This document shows, one piece after another, positions 6,261 to 16,824 of a stretch of 64,000 nt of DNA. Made by a program: the position numbers and the translations under genes. Origin of the DNA: Acinetobacter calcoaceticus. GTDB taxonomy: Bacteria > Pseudomonadota > Gammaproteobacteria > Pseudomonadales > Moraxellaceae. How positions within the stretch are numbered: position 1 is the first letter of the stretch; each line of letters opens with the position of its first letter. The notes beneath the pieces were generated by a model. The model was given only the letters and a program-made list of their open reading frames with translations. It was not told the origin of the DNA and ran no database searches. The stretch covers positions 1 through 64,000 of the forward strand of contig NZ_JADVKT010000010.1 of NCBI RefSeq assembly GCF_016508255.1, in the 5' to 3' direction.

Positions 6261-8642
6261 ATGTCTACCGCTTATACTATGCAAACTGCGCCAAAAGCGT
6301 TGTTTGATTACGACAAATATTGGGCGTCGTGTTTTGAACCAGCACCATTTTTGCCGATGTCACGAGAAGAAATGGACCAACTCGGCTGGGATGCGTGTGA
6401 CTTTATTTTAGTATGCGGTGATGCGTATATTGACCATCCGTCATTTGTATCAGGCGTGATAGGACGTGTTCTTGAAGCACAAGGCTTTCGTGTCGGAATC
6501 ATTGCACAGCCAGACTGGACCAATGCCGAAAGTTTCCGAGTTCTAGGTAAGCCAACGATTGCCTGGGGTGTGACCGCAGGGAATATGGATTCGATGATCA
6601 ACCGTTATACGGCAGATCGTAAAATTCGTTCAGATGATGCTTATTCTCCAAACAATGAGCCAAACAAACGTCCTGATCGTGCAGCAACTGTTTATTGTCA
6701 ACGTTGTCGTGAAGCATTCCCAGATGTACCCGTGTTATTAGGTGGAATTGAAGGCAGTTTGCGTCGTATTGCACACTATGATTATTGGTCAGATAAAGTC
6801 CGTCGTTCGATTCTGATGGACTCTAAAGCCGATTTACTCATGTATGGTAATGGTGAGCGTGCCATTATTGATGTGATGCATCGTTTGGCTAAAGGTGAAA
6901 AAATCCACGAGATTACTGATGTTCGTGGTACAGCATTCATTATTAATAAGCATAACAAAGCATCAAAAGCAAAGTTCGTTGAAGTTGCAAGTAATGATGT
7001 AGATACGATTGGGCGTGTTGACCCAATTATTAACCCTTATGTCATGACTGAAGATATTGATGGTTGTGAAGTTGAAAAAGAAAAGGGTAATTCATTAGCT
7101 CAGTATCAAGACTTCCAAAAAGAGATTGTTGCAAATCCGATTGTGCGTGAAGGCGACAAACTAGATGATGACACTCAAATCGTTCAATTAAAGCCAGCAC
7201 CGTCAAAAGCAATTAAACACAAGTTGCCTCCACGCGAGTTGGCTGTAATTCGTTTACCTTCTTTTGAAGAAGTGTCAAATGATCACGTGCTTTACGCACA
7301 TGCAAACCGTATTTTGCATCTTGAGACTAATCCGGGTAATGCCCGTGCCTTGGTTCAACGCCATGGTGAGCGTGATGTCTGGATTAATCCGCCTCCAATT
7401 CCTCTAACTACTGAGGAAATGGACTATGTATTTGATTTACCTTATGCACGTTTGCCGCATCCAACATATGGCAATGCACGTTTTCCTGCATTTGATATGA
7501 TTAAATTCTCGGTCAACATTATGCGTGGCTGTTTCGGTGGTTGTACGTTCTGTTCGATTACTGAACATGAAGGCCGTATTATTCAGAACCGTTCGGAAGA
7601 CTCGATTTTACGCGAGATCGAAAAAATCCGTGATACAGCACCAAACTTTACAGGCATTATTTCAGACTTGGGTGGCCCAACAGCAAACATGTACCGTTTG
7701 CATTGTAAAGACCCTGAAATTGAAAAGAACTGCCGTAAACCTTCTTGTGTATATCCGGGCGTTTGTCAGAACTTGCATACCGATCATGCACCTTTAGTGC
7801 AGCTTTATCGTAAAGCACGTGCGATTAAAGGTGTGAAGAAAATTCTGATTGGTTCAGGTTTACGTTATGACCTTGCGGTACTAAATCCTGAATATGTAAA
7901 AGAGCTGGTACAGCACCATGTTGGTGGTTATTTAAAAATTGCTCCAGAGCATACCGAAAATGGCCCTTTATCTAAGATGATGAAGCCGGGTATTGGTACG
8001 TATGATCGTTTCAAACAAATGTTTGACCGTTTCAGTAAAGAAGCAGGAAAAGAGCAATACTTAATTCCTTACTTTATTGCTGCACATCCGGGTACTTCAG
8101 ATTATGACATGATGCACCTTGCAATCTGGCTTAAAAAGAATGGTTTCCGTGCCGATCAGGTACAGACCTTCTATCCATCGCCAATGGCAACAGCAACTAC
8201 CATGTACTATTCGGGTAAAAACCCGCTCGCGAAAGTGGCACGTTATACTGAAAAAGTTGACATTGTGAAAGGTGAGAAGCGTCGTCGTTTGCATAAAGCA
8301 TTTTTACGTTACCATGATCCAAACAACTGGCCATTACTGCGTGAGGCCTTGAAAGAAATGGGCCGTGCTGATTTGATTGGTAATTCGAAGCAGCATTTGA
8401 TTCCGACTTATCAGCCACAAGGTACTGCCGAAGGTGAATATAAGTCTGCACGTAAGAAAAACTCGTCTGTGGCGGGAGATTCAGCAAAACGTGGTCAGGG
8501 GCAATCTCGTTCAGCAGCAGGGCAAAACCGTCCACAAAAAGGACAGGTTTTAACCCAACATACTGGCTTACCTCCTCGCGAGACGGGAGAGAAAAGACCG
8601 TTTGGTGGAAAAAGTAAGCCAAGATCTAAAGCACGCGGTTAA
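6261..8642 (+). CDS. YgiQ family radical SAM protein
   Basis: 793 aa. An N-terminal domain (about 1-330, starting [24 protein letters not shown]) is followed by a radical-SAM core with CFGGCTFC (about 422-429), the three-cysteine motif for a 4Fe-4S cluster. Further Cys-rich segments ([14 protein letters not shown]) follow, and the tail after 720 is basic and low complexity ([27 protein letters not shown]). Length and order match the UPF0313/YgiQ family, whose substrate is unknown. It is monocistronic, with a strong terminator 5 bp after the stop. Family call is very secure; function unassigned. Confidence 0.93.
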   Translation: MSTAYTMQTAPKALFDYDKYWASCFEPAPFLPMSREEMDQLGWDACDFILVCGDAYIDHPSFVSGVIGRVLEAQGFRVGIIAQPDWTNAESFRVLGKPTIAWGVTAGNMDSMINRYTADRKIRSDDAYSPNNEPNKRPDRAATVYCQRCREAFPDVPVLLGGIEGSLRRIAHYDYWSDKVRRSILMDSKADLLMYGNGERAIIDVMHRLAKGEKIHEITDVRGTAFIINKHNKASKAKFVEVASNDVDTIGRVDPIINPYVMTEDIDGCEVEKEKGNSLAQYQDFQKEIVANPIVREGDKLDDDTQIVQLKPAPSKAIKHKLPPRELAVIRLPSFEEVSNDHVLYAHANRILHLETNPGNARALVQRHGERDVWINPPPIPLTTEEMDYVFDLPYARLPHPTYGNARFPAFDMIKFSVNIMRGCFGGCTFCSITEHEGRIIQNRSEDSILREIEKIRDTAPNFTGIISDLGGPTANMYRLHCKDPEIEKNCRKPSCVYPGVCQNLHTDHAPLVQLYRKARAIKGVKKILIGSGLRYDLAVLNPEYVKELVQHHVGGYLKIAPEHTENGPLSKMMKPGIGTYDRFKQMFDRFSKEAGKEQYLIPYFIAAHPGTSDYDMMHLAIWLKKNGFRADQVQTFYPSPMATATTMYYSGKNPLAKVARYTEKVDIVKGEKRRRLHKAFLRYHDPNNWPLLREALKEMGRADLIGNSKQHLIPTYQPQGTAEGEYKSARKKNSSVAGDSAKRGQGQSRSAAGQNRPQKGQVLTQHTGLPPRETGEKRPFGGKSKPRSKARG

Positions 8643-8646
8643 TGAT

Positions 8647-8680
8647 AAAACAGGCTCTTAAATGGAGCCTGTTTTGTTTC
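8647..8680 (+). terminator. intrinsic terminator of ygiQ
   Basis: AACAGGCTC-TTAAATG-GAGCCTGTT followed by TTGTTTC. Confidence 0.8.
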
Positions 8681-8959
8681 TAGAATGTATATTTAAATCG
8701 CATAGTGAGATTTTTGAGGGTTTAAAGTACAAAAAGAGTAACTAAAAATGATAATTTCCATAAATCTGACGAGCTGCACTTGATTGTTGTTGACTCTATG
8801 ATTATAAATAATGTGAGGGTGGCTAAATTTAAGCCAAGCTTGATAACTACAAGTGAAATTACTACTAAGTGAACCTTTTAAAGAACGGCTGTGTCGTTAT
8901 CAATTAAAACAAAGTGTGATCTAGCAAAATCATTATAAAAAACTTAAAGGATTAGGCCC
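8681..8959. other. intergenic region without a visible gene
   Basis: About 280 bp of AT-rich sequence upstream of the DUF2726 gene. I see no ORF, repeat or conserved RNA signature. The DUF2726 promoter must lie here, but I cannot point to one. Confidence 0.5.
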
Positions 8960-9460
8960 ATGTATTATCTAATTACAATCTTATTATTATTTTTGGCTGT
9001 TGTTATGGCAGTGAAAAGTCTTTCGCGAAGGCATCAACATGATAGTGCTTTAAAGCGCCGTGCAGTATTAACAAGTCATGAGCAAATGACTTTAACCCGC
9101 CTGCAAACAGTTTTACCTAAATTTACAGTTTTGGCCCATGTGTCCTTCGATGCATTATTAACGACAAAATATGCACACACGCGTCGAAAATATCAAAATA
9201 TGGCTGCTGATTTTGTTGTACTTGACCAAAATTTTCAAGTTGTTGTGGTTGTTGTTCTTGGGGAAAATGGTCTACGCCGAGCGCATCAACAATATGAACG
9301 TCGACTATTACAACTCGCGGGTTATCGCGTGCTGCATTATAGTGAAGTACCTGATTATCATGATTTAAGAAGAGATTTATTAACTCCTGAAGCAGAGATG
9401 GCGACGTTACATACAACTCCGCAGCTAGAGAGAATATCAAATGCTTTTGTTAAGTCTTAA
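8960..9460 (+). CDS. DUF2726 domain protein with N-terminal membrane anchor
   Basis: 166 aa. A single transmembrane helix (residues 3-20, YLITILLLFLAVVMAVKSL) is followed by a cytosolic DUF2726 domain. The domain is recognised by LTSHEQMTLTRLQTVLP, then ADFVVLDQNFQVVVVVVLGENG and the terminal LLQLAGYRVLHY. The core resembles restriction-endonuclease-like folds: D-x-V-x-x-D, then an E/Q strand. In this copy the usual D/E-x-K position reads VVVLGEN, so nuclease activity is doubtful. Function is unknown. A convergent terminator separates it from the RidA-like gene. Confidence 0.82.
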   Translation: MYYLITILLLFLAVVMAVKSLSRRHQHDSALKRRAVLTSHEQMTLTRLQTVLPKFTVLAHVSFDALLTTKYAHTRRKYQNMAADFVVLDQNFQVVVVVVLGENGLRRAHQQYERRLLQLAGYRVLHYSEVPDYHDLRRDLLTPEAEMATLHTTPQLERISNAFVKS

Positions 9461-9480
9461 AAAATTTAAAAGCAGTAAAA

Positions 9481-9518
9481 AATTGAGCAATATTTTTCAT
9501 TATATTGCTCAATTTTAA
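9481..9518. terminator. bidirectional terminator
   Basis: AATTGAGCAATAT and ATATTGCTCAATT arms (13-bp perfect stem) with a T-rich loop, between convergent genes. Confidence 0.8.
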
Positions 9519-9539
9519 GTCTATTTAAAATGATAATAA

Positions 9540-9893
9540 TTATGGAAGTACAGCAACCACTGTCATTTCTACAAGTACGTCTGGCGCATAAAGTTTAGAC
9601 TCAACACAAGTGCGTGCTGGAGGGTTTCCTTCACTAATCCATGCCTCCCAAACCTCATTCATTGCTGCATAATCTTTTTCGATATCTTTTAGAAAAATTA
9701 TGACAGAAAGGATATGGCTTTTATCTGTTCCAGCTTCTGCTAATAAACGGTCAATATTATCTAAGGTTTGCTGAGTCTGTGCTGTAACATCAACGCTTGT
9801 ATCATCTGCGAGCTGTCCTGCTAAGTGTACTAAATTACCTGAAATTGCAACTTCGCAGTACCGTGAAGTAACGTGTAAACGCTTTACCGTCAT
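9540..9893 (-). CDS. RidA/YjgF/UK114 family protein
   Basis: 117 aa, the usual family length. Family motifs are VHLAGQLADDTS, QTQQTLDNIDRLLAEAG, a hydrophobic strand VIIFLKDIEKDY, and the C-terminal PPARTCVESKLYAPDVLVEMTVVAVLP. The conserved arginine in ARTCVESKL (about residue 93) is equivalent to the catalytic Arg of RidA enamine/imine deaminases, so detoxification of reactive 2-aminoacrylate-type intermediates is plausible. Sequence is closer to the YoaB/YjgH-like subgroups than to canonical RidA, hence no symbol. Monocistronic. Confidence 0.9.
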   Translation of the reverse strand: MTVKRLHVTSRYCEVAISGNLVHLAGQLADDTSVDVTAQTQQTLDNIDRLLAEAGTDKSHILSVIIFLKDIEKDYAAMNEVWEAWISEGNPPARTCVESKLYAPDVLVEMTVVAVLP

Positions 9894-10209
9894 AAGAATG
9901 CTCTAGAGTGGCTTTATTTAATAGTTTTGATTTTATGAAGAGTTGCTATGCAGGTGCAAGCCAGTAGAAAAGAATTTCAGTAGATTATTGTGATGAGAAG
10001 AATAGAGTAGCCATGTATCAGAAGAGCCCTGCAATATTCGGATTTGGTCGTCACGCCAATCACAGGACGATATGCCGAAAGTAAAGGTTGCTTTTGGCAT
10101 GTTGCAAATACATGGGTAATGAATATGCGCTGATTAGGTTACTCTAAACTTGGAGTAAAAGGGAATAGCTTTTGTTCAAAAGTTGCTCTTTTGGGTGAAA
10201 ATTAGACAA
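9894..10209. other. intergenic region with a small inverted repeat
   Basis: 316 bp between two minus-strand genes. TTACTC-N8-GAGTAA (10139-10158) resembles a MerR-family operator half-site arrangement, but no MerR-regulated gene starts next to it. A 55-codon minus-strand frame (10100-9933) is open but has no ribosome site and no recognisable family. Confidence 0.4.
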
Positions 10210-11265
10210 TCACCAAAGGTTAAGTTGAAAGTCATCTGCTTGGGTTTGTAACTGATAAACTCCGATACCAATTAAGCGAAATTGGAAATGTTCGGGAATC
10301 TGCATTTCATTTAATAATAAAAATAGAACTTGGATTAAGTCTTGTAGCGACTGGATAGGCCTTTTAAAGCTTTTACTATGTTGCAAAGTCTGAAAATTTT
10401 TGAGTTTAAGCTTGATATTAACACCACGCGCATTGAGTTGTTTTTTTTCGAGGCTATGCCAGACTTTTTCGGCTAATCCCTGCCAATAGGGCTGGCATTG
10501 AGCCAGAGTAAAATCACTATCGAAAGTTGTCTCTTTTGAAATTTGTTGGCGAGCTCTTTCCGCTTGAACAGGCCTGTGGTCAATTCCTTGTGCATATAGA
10601 TAAAGTTGTTGCCCATATTTACCAAAGTGGTGAACTAAAATAGCTTCTTCAATTTTTTGTAAGTCACCTAAAGTATGTAACTGAAGCTGCTGCAATTTTT
10701 CTTGGGTGACTTTACCCACTCCAGGAATTTTTTTAAGTGGAAGGTCTTGAATAAAATTGGCAACCTGCGAAGGTTTTATTACGCATAAACCATTAGGTTT
10801 GTTCCAGTCAGAAGCAATTTTTGCCAAAAACTTATTAGGTGCTACACCTGCCGATGCAGTCAGTCCTGTTAACCGAAAAATATCTTCCCGAATGTGCATG
10901 GCGACTTCAGTTGCACTTGCAATTTGTTTTAAGTTTTCAGTAACGTCTAAATAAGCCTCATCTAAAGATAATGGCTCAATAAGAAGCGTATATTGCTGAA
11001 ATATAGAATGAATTTGAGCTGAAACTGTACGATATTTTTCAAAATTTGGCTCAATAATAACGACTTGAGGGCATAGTTTTCTTGCCTGACTCATCGACAT
11101 GGCTGAACGTAAACCAAATTCACGGGCAGGATAAGATGCTGCGGCAATCACAGCTCGCGGATGGTGAGATGAAATAACAACGGGTAAATGCCTTAATTCA
11201 GGGTGTTCCCGTAGCTCGACTGATGCATAAAAGGCATCCATATCGATATGAATGATTTTGCGCAT
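10210..11265 (-). CDS. dinB: DNA polymerase IV (Y-family translesion polymerase)
   Basis: 351 aa, matching DinB length. It starts [14 protein letters not shown] with the first catalytic Asp. The second metal-site acidic pair is in [13 protein letters not shown] (about 101-113). Then come the thumb helix-hairpin-helix [18 protein letters not shown] and a little-finger domain; the C-terminus [10 protein letters not shown] resembles a beta-clamp-binding tail (QL-x-L-W). It copies past lesions with low fidelity. The ATG lies one base after the stop of the GH25 gene upstream, so the two are co-transcribed. Confidence 0.95.
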   Translation of the reverse strand: MRKIIHIDMDAFYASVELREHPELRHLPVVISSHHPRAVIAAASYPAREFGLRSAMSMSQARKLCPQVVIIEPNFEKYRTVSAQIHSIFQQYTLLIEPLSLDEAYLDVTENLKQIASATEVAMHIREDIFRLTGLTASAGVAPNKFLAKIASDWNKPNGLCVIKPSQVANFIQDLPLKKIPGVGKVTQEKLQQLQLHTLGDLQKIEEAILVHHFGKYGQQLYLYAQGIDHRPVQAERARQQISKETTFDSDFTLAQCQPYWQGLAEKVWHSLEKKQLNARGVNIKLKLKNFQTLQHSKSFKRPIQSLQDLIQVLFLLLNEMQIPEHFQFRLIGIGVYQLQTQADDFQLNLW

Positions 11266-11266
11266 A

Positions 11267-12025
11267 TTATTGTGCTTTCACGATGCCTTGCTGCTGTAAA
11301 AATTGTTGCCATTGCTTGACGGACCCCTCATAGACATTGATATCTACAGGTTTTATTATCCCTTCAATTTTACCCTGATTACTGTGCTGCCAAAAGAGCC
11401 ATTTTCTTTTGTCTTTGAGTTCAGGGTTAGCTTCATAGTCACGTACCCAAAGCGGAGTATTTGTAAAATTTCCAACTAAGACAATATGATAAAAAGTTCT
11501 AGAAATATAAAAGATGGGCTGTTTACCATAATGTTGTTTTAAGCGGTCATGCATGATGCCAATTTCTTTAATTAATTGTTCTTTGGTGTATGCATTAATA
11601 CAGTTACTGTCGTATTCCAGATCAATAACTGGCGGAAGCGCATCTACTTTTTTAGGCACTGTCGCAATAAAGTTATCTGCTTGCGTTTTACCATCACGAC
11701 AGAGTCGATAAAAATGATAAGCCCCCACATGAAAGCCATGTTCACGCGCTTTGAGCCAGTTCTCTTGAAATTTTGAATCTTTGTAATCACCGCCTTCTGT
11801 CGCTTTTAAATAAACGAATTGGAATTTTTCAGGTGAGATTTTTTTCCAATCAATATCTCCTTGATGATGAGAGATATCAAATCCTTGAACGGGATAATCT
11901 TGTGCGATAGCCTTTTGTTGATAGAACAAACCGAAATAAGCCAATACCCCCATAACACATGCTAGGCCAACTCCGATTAAGGTATTGTAGTGCCGTGTAA
12001 AAAAGGTTTTTGCCAATTTGGTCAT
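11267..12025 (-). CDS. GH25 lysozyme-type muramidase, membrane anchored
   Basis: 252 aa. One N-terminal membrane segment (about residues 14-34) is followed by a glycoside hydrolase family 25 domain (about 45-245). Catalytic-barrel motifs are visible: [13 protein letters not shown] (first Asp), [23 protein letters not shown], and [11 protein letters not shown] holding the acidic pair. The enzyme would cleave the MurNAc-GlcNAc beta-1,4 bond; the anchor places it on the periplasmic side. It abuts dinB downstream with one base between. It is not flanked by phage genes, so it is more likely a cell-wall enzyme than an endolysin. Confidence 0.9.
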   Translation of the reverse strand: MTKLAKTFFTRHYNTLIGVGLACVMGVLAYFGLFYQQKAIAQDYPVQGFDISHHQGDIDWKKISPEKFQFVYLKATEGGDYKDSKFQENWLKAREHGFHVGAYHFYRLCRDGKTQADNFIATVPKKVDALPPVIDLEYDSNCINAYTKEQLIKEIGIMHDRLKQHYGKQPIFYISRTFYHIVLVGNFTNTPLWVRDYEANPELKDKRKWLFWQHSNQGKIEGIIKPVDINVYEGSVKQWQQFLQQQGIVKAQ

Positions 12026-12102
12026 GCAAAACTCATTAAAAATGTGAAGCTCACATCATAGCGTGATTGGTGAACCAGAAACCACGCTAAAAATGCAACA
12101 GC

Positions 12103-13494
12103 CTATATGGATGTATCTTTAGGAATTTGCCAGAAAATAAATGCAGTAATCACATTGATACAGCCTAAACAAATTAAAGTGACATGAAACGCTGTTGTCA
12201 CGTGATCCGCGCCATAATAATCAGTAAATACATTGATGAGTGTGCCCGCCAATGCAACACCAATACTCATCGATAGCATCATAATCATGGATAAAAAACT
12301 GTTACCGCTACTTGCATCTTGCTGAGGTAAATCTTTTAAGGTCAATGTATTCATTCCAACAAACTGTAATGAATTTAATGTGCCAAATAAGAAAAAGTGT
12401 AAGGCTCTGAACCAGGTTGGAGTGTCGACTGTCATGATGGCAAAAGAAGCAATACATAACCCAACAAGTGTCGTATTGATCAGCAAAAAACGTCGGTAGC
12501 CAATTTTCTGAATAATAGGTCTGACAATGGGTTTTGAAAATAACGAACCTAAGACTAGAGGAATCATCATTAAACCGGCAATAAAAGGTTCAAAACCGAA
12601 AGCCACCTGTAGCATGAGTGGTATAACAAAAGGTAAGGCATTACCACCAAAGCGGGCAAAGAAATTACCTAAAATACCGATAGCATAAATTTTGTTTTTA
12701 AAGAGCCGACTGCGGAACAGTGCATTTTGATGAGTATGAGAATGATAGGCATACCAAAGCGTTGCTATTATTCCGATCACTAACAGCGAAATGCTGAACC
12801 ATTTTGAATATTCAGGGGATGCAAGGTGTTCGATACCTAAAGACCACCCGATCATTGCCACAACTAATAATATAAAACCAATCAGGTCAAATGTTTTGAC
12901 GGTAGGTTCTTTTATATTTGGCATCACTTTTAATGTCATTAATATGCCTAATACGCCCATAGGAATATTAATCAAGAAAATCCAATGCCAAGTTGCAACC
13001 TCGACCAACCAACCTCCTAAAGTTGGACCAGCCAAAGGGCCAAGTAAACCTGCGAGACTCATTAAGCTCATTGCAGCTAAAAATTGGGTTCGTGGAATAA
13101 TTTTTAAAAGTGATAGTCTGCCAACAGGGAGTAATAATGCTCCGCCTACGCCTTGGATGACTCGGAAAAATAACAGCTCATTGAGGCTCTGAGAAAGACC
13201 GCAACCCAAAGAGGCTAGAGTAAAAATAACGATGGCCGATAAGAAAATATTTCTCACACCAAAGCGGTCTGCTAACCAGCCACTTAAAGGAATACAGGCA
13301 GCTACAGATAAGACATAGGCCACCACTACACTGTGCATGCGTAAAGGATCTTCATTTAGATGATGGGCCATTGCAGGAATAGCAGTATTTACAATAGTTG
13401 TATCCAATGCCTGCATAAAAAAGCCAATGGAAACCAAAAGAACTAATAGACGATATTCAGGTTGCAAGGCTTGGTGAGTCGGCGTGGCATTCAT
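12103..13494 (-). CDS. MFS transporter, DHA2 (14-helix drug:H+ antiporter) family
   Basis: 463 aa with 12-14 predicted hydrophobic helices. Motif A is WLADRFGVRNIFL (about residues 79-91), and motif C-like GLLGPLAGPTLGGWLVE lies near 155-175. The N-terminus FFMQALDTTIVNTAIPAMA is the classic DHA2 motif D1, so a proton-driven multidrug exporter similar to MdtD/EmrB-type carriers is likely. Substrate cannot be predicted. No membrane-fusion partner gene is adjacent, so it probably acts alone in the inner membrane. Confidence 0.92.
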   Translation of the reverse strand: MNATPTHQALQPEYRLLVLLVSIGFFMQALDTTIVNTAIPAMAHHLNEDPLRMHSVVVAYVLSVAACIPLSGWLADRFGVRNIFLSAIVIFTLASLGCGLSQSLNELLFFRVIQGVGGALLLPVGRLSLLKIIPRTQFLAAMSLMSLAGLLGPLAGPTLGGWLVEVATWHWIFLINIPMGVLGILMTLKVMPNIKEPTVKTFDLIGFILLVVAMIGWSLGIEHLASPEYSKWFSISLLVIGIIATLWYAYHSHTHQNALFRSRLFKNKIYAIGILGNFFARFGGNALPFVIPLMLQVAFGFEPFIAGLMMIPLVLGSLFSKPIVRPIIQKIGYRRFLLINTTLVGLCIASFAIMTVDTPTWFRALHFFLFGTLNSLQFVGMNTLTLKDLPQQDASSGNSFLSMIMMLSMSIGVALAGTLINVFTDYYGADHVTTAFHVTLICLGCINVITAFIFWQIPKDTSI

Positions 13495-13651
13495 AACATT
13501 TGAAAGTTAACGTTTGGGTCTAGTGTAAAACAAATTGATAGTAAAGAAAGCAAGTCAATGTTGAATACCTCTTTAGTTAATCTAAGTACTTTTATTTTCC
13601 AAAATTACCAAGCTAAATTATTCTGAATACAGCAATAAAAATAGTTAAAAC

Positions 13652-13678
13652 AAAAAAAAGCGGGAGAACCGCTTTTTA
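13652..13678 (-). terminator. intrinsic terminator of the LOG-family gene
   Basis: Minus strand AAAAGCGG-TTCTC-CCGCTTTTTTTT directly after the stop at 13697. Confidence 0.8.
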
Positions 13679-13696
13679 TGGAGCGTAGATAGAAAA

Positions 13697-14320
13697 TTAC
13701 ACAACAAATCTTTTCGGCATTTTTAAATTTTTAATCACATTATAAATTTGATTAACATCATCACATACAATCAATTTAGCACGGTGCTGAAGTGGCAGAA
13801 AACCCTCTTGAACTGCATGGTCTAACTGGGCAATCAATGCATTATAAAAGCCATTTACATTATATAAAATCATGGGTTTTTGGTGTTGGTTGAGTTGGCC
13901 CCAAGTGGCTATTTCCAATATTTCTTCAAATGTACCCAAACCACCAGGTAATGCGACAAATGCACTTGCACGCTCTGCCATCATTGCTTTGCGTTCATGC
14001 ATGGTTTCCACTACATGTAATTCGGTTAAGCCGGCATGTGCTACTTCATAATCGAGCATAAATTCAGGAATGACACCTACAGCTTCTCCGCCGTTTGCGA
14101 GAACGCTTTCAGCAACTTGTCCCATTAAACCAATACTGGCACCACCATAGACTAAACCGAAACCTTGGTCAGCAATTCCATGCGCGAGTTCAATTGCCTT
14201 TTCTCGGTAGATTGGATTATTTCCTGCACGTGAACCACAATATAATGCAATAAGAGGTTGTTTTGTTTTTACAGCTGTTATTGGTGAATCATTTACTGGC
14301 ATTGTTAATACGCTATTCAT
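13697..14320 (-). CDS. LOG family protein (TIGR00730 type Rossmann fold, nucleotide phosphoribohydrolase)
   Basis: 207 aa. The nucleotide site is GSRAGNNPIYREKA (about 30-43), GLVYGGASIGLMG, and the diagnostic PGGLGTFEEILEIATW (about 122-137). Homologues cleave the N-glycosidic bond of nucleoside 5'-monophosphates, including cytokinin-type nucleotides. In bacteria the natural substrate is mostly unsettled (PpnN-like purine monophosphates are one possibility). Monocistronic. Family certain, substrate uncertain. Confidence 0.9.
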   Translation of the reverse strand: MNSVLTMPVNDSPITAVKTKQPLIALYCGSRAGNNPIYREKAIELAHGIADQGFGLVYGGASIGLMGQVAESVLANGGEAVGVIPEFMLDYEVAHAGLTELHVVETMHERKAMMAERASAFVALPGGLGTFEEILEIATWGQLNQHQKPMILYNVNGFYNALIAQLDHAVQEGFLPLQHRAKLIVCDDVNQIYNVIKNLKMPKRFVV

Positions 14321-14646
14321 TGCTTTATTTTTACCTTATCACGTTCATATTTCTTGTCTACACTAAGCAAAAGATATGACAACTTTATAAGCAGATTTAT
14401 AGGAAAGACCCATGTTTTGTATGGGTTTGGTGAATGCTCTTCATGAACAAATAAAAATGATGAATTTATGTTAAATCTTGCCTATACTAAAAATTCGTTT
14501 AACAACATATGAACAAATATGGGTAGTGGTTGTAGTCGCTCCGTTTTAATTTCTTGTCCTAAAAAAACATTTTCCCTCCTTTGTATGGGCATGCCTGCTG
14601 TGTTGCCAAATAAAGATAAAACCCAATCAGCACAGGAGCAGGATCG
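14321..14646. other. intergenic region upstream of the TerC-like gene
   Basis: 326 bp between divergent genes; both promoters must be here. TerC genes elsewhere are often preceded by the Mn-sensing yybP-ykoY riboswitch, but I could not recognise its conserved boxes here. AGGAGCAGGATCG just before the ATG supplies the ribosome site. Confidence 0.5.
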
Positions 14647-16239
14647 ATGATCTTTGAATGGATGTCTGATCCATCTGCTTGGGTGGGTTTAGCAACTTTA
14701 ATCGTTCTTGAAATTGTATTGGGGATCGATAACCTCGTTTTCATTGCTATTTTGGCCGAAAAACTGCCGGCAGAGCAGAGAGCTAAAGCACGTATAGTGG
14801 GTCTGGTACTCGCATTAGGAATGCGTCTAATACTTTTAGCTTCAATTGCTTGGGTCGTAACACTGACTGAACCACTCTTCCATATTTTTAATCATCCATT
14901 CTCTGGTCGTGATTTGATTCTATTATTCGGTGGTGTGTTCTTGCTCTTTAAAGGCACCATGGAATTGCATGAACGAATGGAAGGCAACCAGCTTCATAAA
15001 GAAGATAATCCTGTTCATGCTGCATTTTGGATGGTCATTGTCCAGATTGTAGTACTTGATGCTGTGTTCTCGTTAGATAGTGTGATTACAGCTGTAGGTA
15101 TGGTGAAAGAGCTGTCAATCATGATGGTTGCAGTTGTAATTGCTGTCGGAATCATGTTGTGGGCATCAAAACCGCTCATGGACTTTGTCAATAAGCATCC
15201 AACAGTCGTTATTCTGTGTCTTGGTTTCTTGATGATGATTGGTTTTTCTTTGGTCGTGGAAGGTTTTGGTTTCCATATTCCGAAGGGCTACTTATATGCT
15301 GCAATTGGCTTCTCTGTTTTGGTGGAAATTATCAATCAGAGCATGCGCCACAATCAGGAAAAGCTGGTTACAACCACAGACTTGCGTTATCGCACTGCCT
15401 CTGCAGTTTTACGTATGCTAGGAAGTAAAAGCAGTGGTTCTAGCTCAGATACACAATCTTCTGATAAAGAAGACGTATTAGCTACACAAGCTTTTGCAGA
15501 TGAAGTCTTTGACGAAGAAAATGGTGTTTATCATAGTGTGCTTGTGCAAGGTGTTCTTGGTTTATCAGAACGTCCTGTAAAGTCTGTTATGACTCCACGA
15601 CCTGAACTTGAATGGATTGATTTAGAAGACGAACCGGAAGTTTTAAAAGAACGGTTAATGTCAATGACACACTCCCGTTTGATTGTTGCACGTGGTGAGC
15701 TTGATAATATTGAAGGTATCGCGCTCACTCATAAAGTTTTAAATGGCTTTATTGAAACAGGTGTGGTCGATTTCGAAAAGCATTTACGTGAACCCGTCAT
15801 TGTGCATGAAAATGCTCAAGTACTTATGGTGATGGAGCAATTACGTCAAGCGCCTTTACAAATGGCAATCGTTTTAAATGAATACGGTTCAATTGAAGGT
15901 ATTGCAACGCCAATCGATATTTTAGAAGCCATTGCTGGTGAATTCCCAGATGAAGATGAGCTAGATGCAGCAGCTGAGAGCTTGGCAGATGGTTCATTAA
16001 TACTTGAAGGTTCAACTGACATTCGCCACGTATCCCTTTTATTAGGTCGTGATTTGGTTGATGAAAGTGAACAGTATTCAACTTTGTCGGGTTATTTGTT
16101 ATTCCATTTAGGCCGTTTACCAGAAAATGGTGAAGCTGTTGAAGCAGATGGTTATCGCTTTGAAGTGATTACGATGGAAGGCCATAAAATCGAGAAAGTT
16201 CATATTGTTTCTATCGAAAAAGATGAATCAAAAGATTAA
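14647..16239 (+). CDS. TerC family membrane protein fused to CBS pair and CorC_HlyC domain
   Basis: 530 aa in three parts. Residues 1-240 form a seven-helix TerC module with the acidic intramembrane motifs [12 protein letters not shown] and [20 protein letters not shown] linker is followed by two CBS repeats at about 310-430 ([47 protein letters not shown]). A CorC_HlyC transporter-associated domain covers 445-525. TerC proteins are linked to Mn/Ca homeostasis and tellurite resistance; CBS/CorC modules sense adenine nucleotides or metals. The arrangement resembles E. coli YoaE/YegH. Likely a metal exporter in the inner membrane. Confidence 0.92.
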   Translation: MIFEWMSDPSAWVGLATLIVLEIVLGIDNLVFIAILAEKLPAEQRAKARIVGLVLALGMRLILLASIAWVVTLTEPLFHIFNHPFSGRDLILLFGGVFLLFKGTMELHERMEGNQLHKEDNPVHAAFWMVIVQIVVLDAVFSLDSVITAVGMVKELSIMMVAVVIAVGIMLWASKPLMDFVNKHPTVVILCLGFLMMIGFSLVVEGFGFHIPKGYLYAAIGFSVLVEIINQSMRHNQEKLVTTTDLRYRTASAVLRMLGSKSSGSSSDTQSSDKEDVLATQAFADEVFDEENGVYHSVLVQGVLGLSERPVKSVMTPRPELEWIDLEDEPEVLKERLMSMTHSRLIVARGELDNIEGIALTHKVLNGFIETGVVDFEKHLREPVIVHENAQVLMVMEQLRQAPLQMAIVLNEYGSIEGIATPIDILEAIAGEFPDEDELDAAAESLADGSLILEGSTDIRHVSLLLGRDLVDESEQYSTLSGYLLFHLGRLPENGEAVEADGYRFEVITMEGHKIEKVHIVSIEKDESKD

Positions 16240-16266
16240 ATGACATTTCAAATCTAGAAACATCAT

Positions 16267-16298
16267 AAAATAGCTCAACTCTGAGCTATTTTTTTATT
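16267..16298 (+). terminator. intrinsic terminator of the TerC-like gene
   Basis: AATAGCTCA-ACTC-TGAGCTATT followed by a T-run. Confidence 0.85.
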
Positions 16299-16311
16299 TG
16301 AGAAACACAGA

Positions 16312-16779
16312 ATGACTCAACACACTTGTCCATGTGGAAAAGGCAGCTATGCAGAATGCTGTGAGCCTTTACATTTAGGTACAGCAAAAGCGCTAACAGC
16401 AGAGCAGCTTATGCGTTCACGTTATAGTGCTTTTGCATTACAGCAAATTGATTATATTGTGAAAACGACTGCTTTAGGTCAGCAAAATGCGCTTGATCAA
16501 GATGCCATTGCAGACTGGAGTAAACAAAATCAATGGTTGGGTTTAGAAGTGGTTAATGCCAAAGAAAAACTAGATAAAACCCATGCACAGGTTGAATTCA
16601 AGGCACATTATCATGATGGGCAGAAAGCTCAGCTTCACCATGAGGTTTCACATTTTGTATATCAGCAACAACAATGGTTCTTTCTTGATCCAACGATAGA
16701 TATGCAGGTCACCATGAAACAACCTTGTATATGTGGCTCTGGAAAAAAATTTAAACAATGCTGTGCACAATTCATATAA
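16312..16779 (+). CDS. YchJ family protein with SEC-C motifs
   Basis: 155 aa. Two zinc-binding SEC-C motifs frame the protein: CPCGKGSYAECCEPLH at residues 5-20 and CICGSGKKFKQCC at 139-151. The centre is an NTF2-like YchJ domain with the signature LMRSRYSAFALQQIDYIVKT. It starts just after the preceding terminator. Molecular function is not established for YchJ; SEC-C motifs also occur at the end of SecA, where they bind zinc. Confidence 0.92.
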   Translation: MTQHTCPCGKGSYAECCEPLHLGTAKALTAEQLMRSRYSAFALQQIDYIVKTTALGQQNALDQDAIADWSKQNQWLGLEVVNAKEKLDKTHAQVEFKAHYHDGQKAQLHHEVSHFVYQQQQWFFLDPTIDMQVTMKQPCICGSGKKFKQCCAQFI

Positions 16780-16824
16780 CTTTACCTTAAAATACGCGCA
16801 CCGTTTGGCCTGAGGGAAAGGGCG

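Noticed and set aside
8960..9460. DUF2726 protein as an active PD-(D/E)XK nuclease
   Set aside because: The position where a D/E-x-K strand is expected reads VVVLGEN, so catalytic residues are not evident.
9933..10100. 55-codon minus-strand open frame in the ridA-dinB gap
   Set aside because: No ribosome site, no recognisable family and a stop-poor frame of this length is expected by chance; only the nearby TTACTC/GAGTAA repeat was kept as context.
11267..12025. GH25 gene as a phage endolysin marking a prophage
   Set aside because: No holin, integrase, structural or other phage genes nearby, and the protein has a membrane anchor.
14321..14646. possible yybP-ykoY manganese riboswitch before the TerC-like gene
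   Set aside because: Expected from gene family, but I could not find the conserved paired loop sequences; a covariance search would decide.
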